Of a DNA stretch of 25,782 nucleotides, positions 22,035 to 25,782 are shown in pieces (positions within the stretch are counted from its first letter, which is position 1; each line of letters starts with the position of its first letter). The stretch covers positions 1-25,782 of the forward strand of contig JABEVH010000033.1 in NCBI GenBank assembly GCA_013043915.1, written 5' to 3'. Position numbers and translations under genes: made by a program. The notes below the pieces were generated by a model that saw only the letters and a list, made by a program, of their open reading frames with translations, was not told the DNA's origin and searched no databases. Origin of the DNA: Pseudomonadales bacterium. GTDB taxonomy: Bacteria; Pseudomonadota; Gammaproteobacteria; Pseudomonadales; Moraxellaceae.

Positions 22035-22889
22035 CTGTCCTTTTTCGATAAAGTCGTCGCGAATATTTTCCAGGTCATCGCCGGACAGGCCCATGTAAGT
22101 GAGGAGAGGGACTTCGATTTTTTCCCACTCATAGTCATGCTCCTGCTCAGCAAGGATATTGAAGTTACGGCATAGGTGCTCGGCGATTTTCAGGATGGCA
22201 AGCAGAGTCTTTTTTTCGCTGGCATAAGGTGAATTAGCGATAAAAATGGCGTCGACGTTGTGGTGCTCGGCAATAATTTCACAAAGAGTATCAGGTAATT
22301 TCCAGGATTTTGCTACGAAATAGCCGACGACAGCATGGTTGGTATTGAGCATGCGGTTCTCAATATCGATGATGCGGTCATCATGTGCCAAGTAGGAAGA
22401 GTTGACGACTTCAAGATAATTATGGAATCGGGTCAGTAACAAAGGTACGCCGCAGTTATGAAATAAGCCAAGCGCATAGGACTCATCGGCGCCGCGCATG
22501 CCTAATTGTTTGGCCAGAGCTGCCGAGATGTTAGCGATGTCCATGGTGGTGTCCCAGAATCGGTTCATCTGCACGATGGTTTCGTCATCCATCTCGCTTT
22601 TAATGCTGATGCCATTCAGGATGTTCAACACCGTGGATAAGCCAAGGATTTGAACGGCCTGATGGATGGAGCTTATTTTGTTTTTGAGGGCAAAATGTGC
22701 CGAATTAACCACTTTGAGCATCGTTCCAGAGATGCCAGGGTCTCGACTAATCAGTTCAGCAATGCGCCGCACGTCGGGATTGGGCATGACCTGTTCCATC
22801 TGGATATCGACCAGAATCTGCGGCTGCGGTGGAATCGTGATACCGTGCAGCACTTTTTCAATTTGTTGCGGACTGAGTGTGGTTTCCAT
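22020..22889 (-). CDS. HDOD domain protein
   Basis: 289 residues, starting after a strong GGAGGT 5 bases upstream of the ATG. The HDOD domain covers about residues 15-215: PPQPQILVDI, then ISRDPGISGTMLKVVNSAHF, the IHQAVQILGLSTVLNI segment and KLPDTLCEIIAEHHNVD. In the core, GLFHNCG (142-148) has His-Asn where metal-dependent HD phosphohydrolases have His-Asp, in line with the non-catalytic HDOD group. Such proteins act in signalling, often linked to cyclic-di-GMP, stress or motility. Nothing attached (GGDEF, EAL, receiver) is seen. It is divergent from rlmI and convergent with gcvPB. Confidence 0.88.
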   Translation of the reverse strand: METTLSPQQIEKVLHGITIPPQPQILVDIQMEQVMPNPDVRRIAELISRDPGISGTMLKVVNSAHFALKNKISSIHQAVQILGLSTVLNILNGISIKSEMDDETIVQMNRFWDTTMDIANISAALAKQLGMRGADESYALGLFHNCGVPLLLTRFHNYLEVVNSSYLAHDDRIIDIENRMLNTNHAVVGYFVAKSWKLPDTLCEIIAEHHNVDAIFIANSPYASEKKTLLAILKIAEHLCRNFNILAEQEHDYEWEKIEVPLLTYMGLSGDDLENIRDDFIEKGQLTPC

Positions 22890-22940
22890 AAGGTACCTCC
22901 GGCTCAGAAAGTGTAGATCGATTTTTCTTTGGGAGTTTAC

Positions 22941-24152
22941 ATGATGTCATCGATAGAGACTTTACCCGTATTGCGTTTGCGTTCCCAGGAGGATCGACGT
23001 CTGGCCCAGGGGCATCTTTGGGTCTATAGCAATGAGGTAGATATATCAGCCACACCGTTAAAGGACTTGGCACCAGGCCAGCAGGTGCGGCTTGAAAATC
23101 ATTCAGGAAAAACCCTGGGTGTAGCCATGGTTAATCCCAACGCTTTGATCTGCGCTCGATTAGTGAGCCGACATCCGGGCACACTGCTTGACGCCAGTCT
23201 GCTTAAGCACCGCTTACAGATGGCCCTTAGTTTGCGCCAGCAATGTTATCAAGCCCCCTACTATCGATTAACCTATGGTGATGCCGATGGTTTGCCAGGC
23301 TTGGTCATTGATCGTTATAACGATATTTATGTGGTGCAAATCGCTACAGCAGGCATGGAGTTACTTAAGGATACCTTGGTTGCCGTCCTGATAAATCTGC
23401 TATCCCCTCACGGTATTTTGTTGAAAAATGATGCGATTAGCCGCGAGCAGGAAGGATTGCCCAGTTATATTGAAGTTGCCTATGGTGAAGTGCCTGAACG
23501 AGTTCAAGTTATTGAGGGAGAACTGAGTTTCTCTATTGATGTCAGGGAGGGGCAGAAAACGGGTTGGTTTTATGATCATGCGCCTAGTCGACTATGGCTG
23601 GCAGCCAGGTCACAGGGACTACGTGTGCTGGATGTTTTTTCCTACGTGGGCGCTTGGGGTTTGCAGGCGGCACGAGGAGGTGCTCGTGATGTGCTGGCGG
23701 TGGACAGTTCAGCCGGTGCGCTGCAGCTTTTGCAGGACAACGCTATAGCCAATGGTGTTGCTGATCGTCTGCAAACACGTCAAGGTGATGCTTTTGAAGT
23801 TTTAACGGCGTTACGTCAGGAAGGAGCTCTATTTGATGTCGTGATTGTCGATCCACCGGCATTTATCAAGCGCCGCAAGGATCATAAAAACGGTTTGATG
23901 GCTTACCGGCGTCTCAATGAACTGGCTATGCGTTTGCTCGACCGTAATGGGCTTCTGGTATCGTGTTCTTGCTCCATGCATCTGGCGCGTGAGGAGTTGG
24001 TGGATACACTGCGTGCAGCTTCCCGTCATGTTGACCGTATGGCACAGATAATCTATCACGGCCATCAAGGGCCAGATCATCCGATTCACCCGGCCATTCC
24101 AGAGACTGAATACCTGAAAACCGTGATTGCCAGGATCAATCGGGCAGAATAG
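22941..24152 (+). CDS. rlmI: Class I SAM-dependent rRNA methyltransferase, RlmI-like
   Basis: 403 residues from ATG 22941 (or 402 from 22944), after GGGAG at 22931-22935. RlmI methylates C1962 of 23S rRNA (m5C). An N-terminal PUA domain (about 9-80) is followed by the EEHEE-like linker region, then the Rossmann methyltransferase with GQKTGWFYDH (204-213), DVFSYVGAWG (231-240), the acidic VDSS (254-257) and VDPPAF (303-308). SCSCSMH (341-347) holds the expected Cys. It is a YccW/RlmI-family enzyme; the exact target in this species is assumed by homology. Its start lies 51 bases from the divergent HDOD start. Confidence 0.9.
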   Translation: MMSSIETLPVLRLRSQEDRRLAQGHLWVYSNEVDISATPLKDLAPGQQVRLENHSGKTLGVAMVNPNALICARLVSRHPGTLLDASLLKHRLQMALSLRQQCYQAPYYRLTYGDADGLPGLVIDRYNDIYVVQIATAGMELLKDTLVAVLINLLSPHGILLKNDAISREQEGLPSYIEVAYGEVPERVQVIEGELSFSIDVREGQKTGWFYDHAPSRLWLAARSQGLRVLDVFSYVGAWGLQAARGGARDVLAVDSSAGALQLLQDNAIANGVADRLQTRQGDAFEVLTALRQEGALFDVVIVDPPAFIKRRKDHKNGLMAYRRLNELAMRLLDRNGLLVSCSCSMHLAREELVDTLRAASRHVDRMAQIIYHGHQGPDHPIHPAIPETEYLKTVIARINRAE

Positions 24153-24166
24153 TTGTCCGCTACGCT

Positions 24167-24196
24167 CCCACCCCTGCGTAGGTTTGCGCGGGTGGG
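24167..24196. repeat. GC-rich hairpin downstream of rlmI
   Basis: CCCACCC (24167-24173) pairs with GGGTGGG (24190-24196), 14 bases after the rlmI stop, and inner GCG/CGC can extend the stem. There is no T-tract, so it may protect the 3' end or work with Rho rather than be an intrinsic terminator. Confidence 0.5.
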
Positions 24197-24212
24197 GGTG
24201 CAGAAGAAGGAT

Positions 24213-24224
24213 TGACGTACGTCA
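24213..24224. promoter_or_regulatory. 12-bp perfect palindrome upstream of the MaoC-Pta gene
   Basis: TGACGTACGTCA reads the same on both strands, 95 bases before the start codon. GTTCAT occurs twice just downstream (from 24227 and from 24239). It is a good candidate for a dimeric regulator site, but I do not recognise the regulator. Confidence 0.45.
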
Positions 24225-24319
24225 TAGTTCATGAAGGGTTCATCGACTCGCCATTGTTTGATAGCGATTAACACCTCATTCTACAGGTATCAATTCGTCA
24301 TCTGCACTGGAGTAAGCTC

Positions 24320-25765
24320 ATGTCGCCCATGGATGCAATACAAGATACCGATAATCAGACGATCCACTACCTGGATAATCATCCCTTCGATGAGATTCAA
24401 TTAGGTGATGAAGCGGTGATGGAGCGCACCTTGGCTCAAGATGATATCGTCGCATTCGCCGCTGTGACGGGTGATACCAATCCCGCGCATGTTGATCCTA
24501 GCTATGCACGGGACAGTGCCTTTCATGGGGTGGTAGGTCATGGTATGTGGACAGCCTCCTTGATTTCAGCACTGCTAGGTACTCGTTATCCGGGACCGGG
24601 AACGATCTATCTGGAACAACAAATGCAATTTATGAAGCCGGTACGCATTGGTGATCATCTGACCGTACGCGTGAAGGTCTTAGAGAAAAATGCTGAAAAT
24701 CGGCATGTGCGCTTGAACACCGAGGTGACTAATCAGAAGGGGGTGATCGTATTACGTGGTGAGGCTCGTATCCTGGCACCTGATAAGAAGATACGCTATC
24801 AAGTGAGCGGTCAGACCCAGATCATGACCTTCGATGCGGATGCGCGTTTGCGAGCCTTATTGGCTCGCTGTAAGGATTTGCCACCTGTACGTTGTGCGGT
24901 GGTGCATCCTTGTGATCAGGAGTCGCTATCAGGAGCTCTACGAGCGGCTGATGCTGGATTAATTGTACCTATTCTGATTGGGCCCAGCGCCAAGATACTT
25001 GCTGCCGCTAAAGCCTTGTCGGTTGATCTTGAGGCGCGTCATATTGAGTGTATCGATGTAGAACATAGCCATGCAGCCGCAGAACGAGCAGCACAGATGG
25101 CTGCATCGCGAGAAGTCTGCATGCTGATGAAAGGAAGTTTGCATACCGATGAGTTAATGCGAGCTATTTTGCATTTGCCGGCATTGCGCACGGGCAGGCG
25201 TATGTCGCATGTCTTTCATTTCGATATCCCCATGTATGACAAGCCGTTATTGATTACCGATGCAGCCTTGAATATTCAGCCAACCTTGTTGGATAAGGCT
25301 GATATTGTACAAAATGCCATCGACTTTGCTCATGTACTGGGTGTTGAAAATCCAAAAGTAGCCATACTGTCGGCAGTTGAAACCGTAACCCCAACCATCC
25401 CCTCGACCCTGGATGCAGCTGCTTTATGTAAAATGGCAGATCGGCGGCAAATCACGGGTGGAGAATTGGATGGCCCCCTAGCATTTGACAATGCTATTTC
25501 TCCGCATGCCGTTGAGGTCAAGCATATCGTTTCTTCAGTAGCAGGACAGGCTGATATCTTACTGGTCCCGGATCTGGAGGCGGGTAACATGCTGGCCAAA
25601 CAACTTGAATATCTTGCGGGCGCCAGCGCGTCCGGTTTGGTGCTCGGTGCGCGGGTTCCGGTAATCTTGACCAGTCGCTCCGACGGAAGCCGTGAGCGTT
25701 TGGCTTCAACCGCCCTAGGCTGTCTGCTGGCAGCAGCCAAGTTACCCTTCGCTTCGAGGGACTGA
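24320..25765 (+). CDS. Bifunctional enoyl-CoA hydratase / phosphate acyltransferase (MaoC-Pta fusion)
   Basis: 481 residues with two domains. Residues about 20-155 are a MaoC-like hot-dog hydratase: GDTNPAH holds the expected Asp52 and His57 of (R)-specific enoyl-CoA hydratases, followed by the GVVGHGMWTASL segment. Residues about 185-475 are a phosphate acetyl/butyryltransferase domain (PTA/PTB type), with VLGVENPKVAILSAVETV, ISPHAVEVKHI and GARVPVILTSRSD. The fusion is a known family in beta- and some gammaproteobacteria, often beside acetate kinase and FabI. It could pull intermediates from fatty-acid metabolism to acyl phosphate. GGAG lies before the ATG. Confidence 0.93.
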   Translation: MSPMDAIQDTDNQTIHYLDNHPFDEIQLGDEAVMERTLAQDDIVAFAAVTGDTNPAHVDPSYARDSAFHGVVGHGMWTASLISALLGTRYPGPGTIYLEQQMQFMKPVRIGDHLTVRVKVLEKNAENRHVRLNTEVTNQKGVIVLRGEARILAPDKKIRYQVSGQTQIMTFDADARLRALLARCKDLPPVRCAVVHPCDQESLSGALRAADAGLIVPILIGPSAKILAAAKALSVDLEARHIECIDVEHSHAAAERAAQMAASREVCMLMKGSLHTDELMRAILHLPALRTGRRMSHVFHFDIPMYDKPLLITDAALNIQPTLLDKADIVQNAIDFAHVLGVENPKVAILSAVETVTPTIPSTLDAAALCKMADRRQITGGELDGPLAFDNAISPHAVEVKHIVSSVAGQADILLVPDLEAGNMLAKQLEYLAGASASGLVLGARVPVILTSRSDGSRERLASTALGCLLAAAKLPFASRD

Positions 25766-25767
25766 TC

Positions 25768-25782
25768 ATGGGCATACTTGCA
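25768..25782 (+). CDS. Start of a further gene, possibly enoyl-ACP reductase FabI, truncated by the window edge
   Basis: The ATG at 25768 follows GAGGG at good spacing and 2 bases after the MaoC-Pta stop, so it is translated with it. Only five codons (MGILA) are visible. FabI proteins commonly begin MGFLAGKR, and fabI is a known neighbour of MaoC-Pta fusion genes, so this is a guess from start and context. An acetate kinase, which usually begins with an ILVLNAGSSS-type motif, is less likely but not excluded. Confidence 0.35.

Noticed and set aside
1..25782. CRISPR arrays and tRNA or rRNA genes
   Set aside because: No regularly spaced direct repeats and no tRNA or rRNA signatures were seen in the window.

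Overview
The window reads as a chromosomal segment of a gammaproteobacterium of moderate GC. The best evidence is gene order. A divergent block, 6S RNA with zapA and ygfA on one strand and ygfB-pepP-ubiH-ubiI followed by the glycine-cleavage genes on the other, matches the arrangement in Escherichia coli. def-fmt-rsmB divergent from lysM-tsaC-hemF-aroE is the pseudomonad/enterobacterial arrangement. Two departures from E. coli suggest another, perhaps deeper-branching, gamma lineage: glycine dehydrogenase is split into GcvPA and GcvPB, and a MaoC-Pta fusion is present. I cannot name the genus.

Layout. 1-1089 is the C-terminal part of an MgtA-type Mg2+ P-type ATPase. 1207-4197 is a compact cytochrome bd quinol oxidase operon, cydP-cydA-cydB-cydX; cydP (56 aa) and cydX (38 aa) are very short. 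An FNR/ANR-like dyad lies upstream. 4198-5609 is the only clearly accessory stretch: a 77-codon orphan gene and a ribbon-helix-helix/RelE-ParE toxin-antitoxin pair, the pair being bracketed by structured inverted repeats. 5610-8337 (minus) is def-fmt-rsmB, for N-formylmethionine handling and 16S rRNA methylation. 8516-11940 (plus) is lysM-tsaC-hemF-aroE, covering the cell envelope, tRNA t6A, haem and shikimate. 11937-13256 (minus) is a TIGR02449-like coiled-coil gene, zapA, 6S RNA (ssrS) and 5-formyl-THF cyclo-ligase. 13334-17569 (plus) is ygfB-pepP-ubiH-ubiI, with ubiquinone hydroxylases. 17662-22034 (plus) is gcvT-gcvH-gcvPA-gcvPB, the T, H and P components of glycine cleavage. 22020-22889 (minus) is an HDOD regulator. 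22941-24152 (plus) is an RlmI-type rRNA methyltransferase. 24320-25765 (plus) is a MaoC-Pta fusion, followed by the first five codons of what may be fabI.

How the genes fit together. The bd oxidase uses ubiquinol, whose synthesis needs UbiH and UbiI, and haem, whose synthesis needs HemF. The glycine cleavage system produces methylene-THF, and Fmt and YgfA act on other folate one-carbon forms.

The most unusual feature is the toxin-antitoxin cassette at 4685-5567. Its two ends carry the same sequence in inverted orientation. In each copy two small hairpins can form, and several differences between the copies are compensatory, so base pairing is kept. This looks like a conserved folded end of a small mobile or repeat-flanked cassette, although no transposase or integrase is visible. 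A second point of interest is the ygfA ribosome-binding site, which lies inside the 3' strand of the 6S RNA closing helix.
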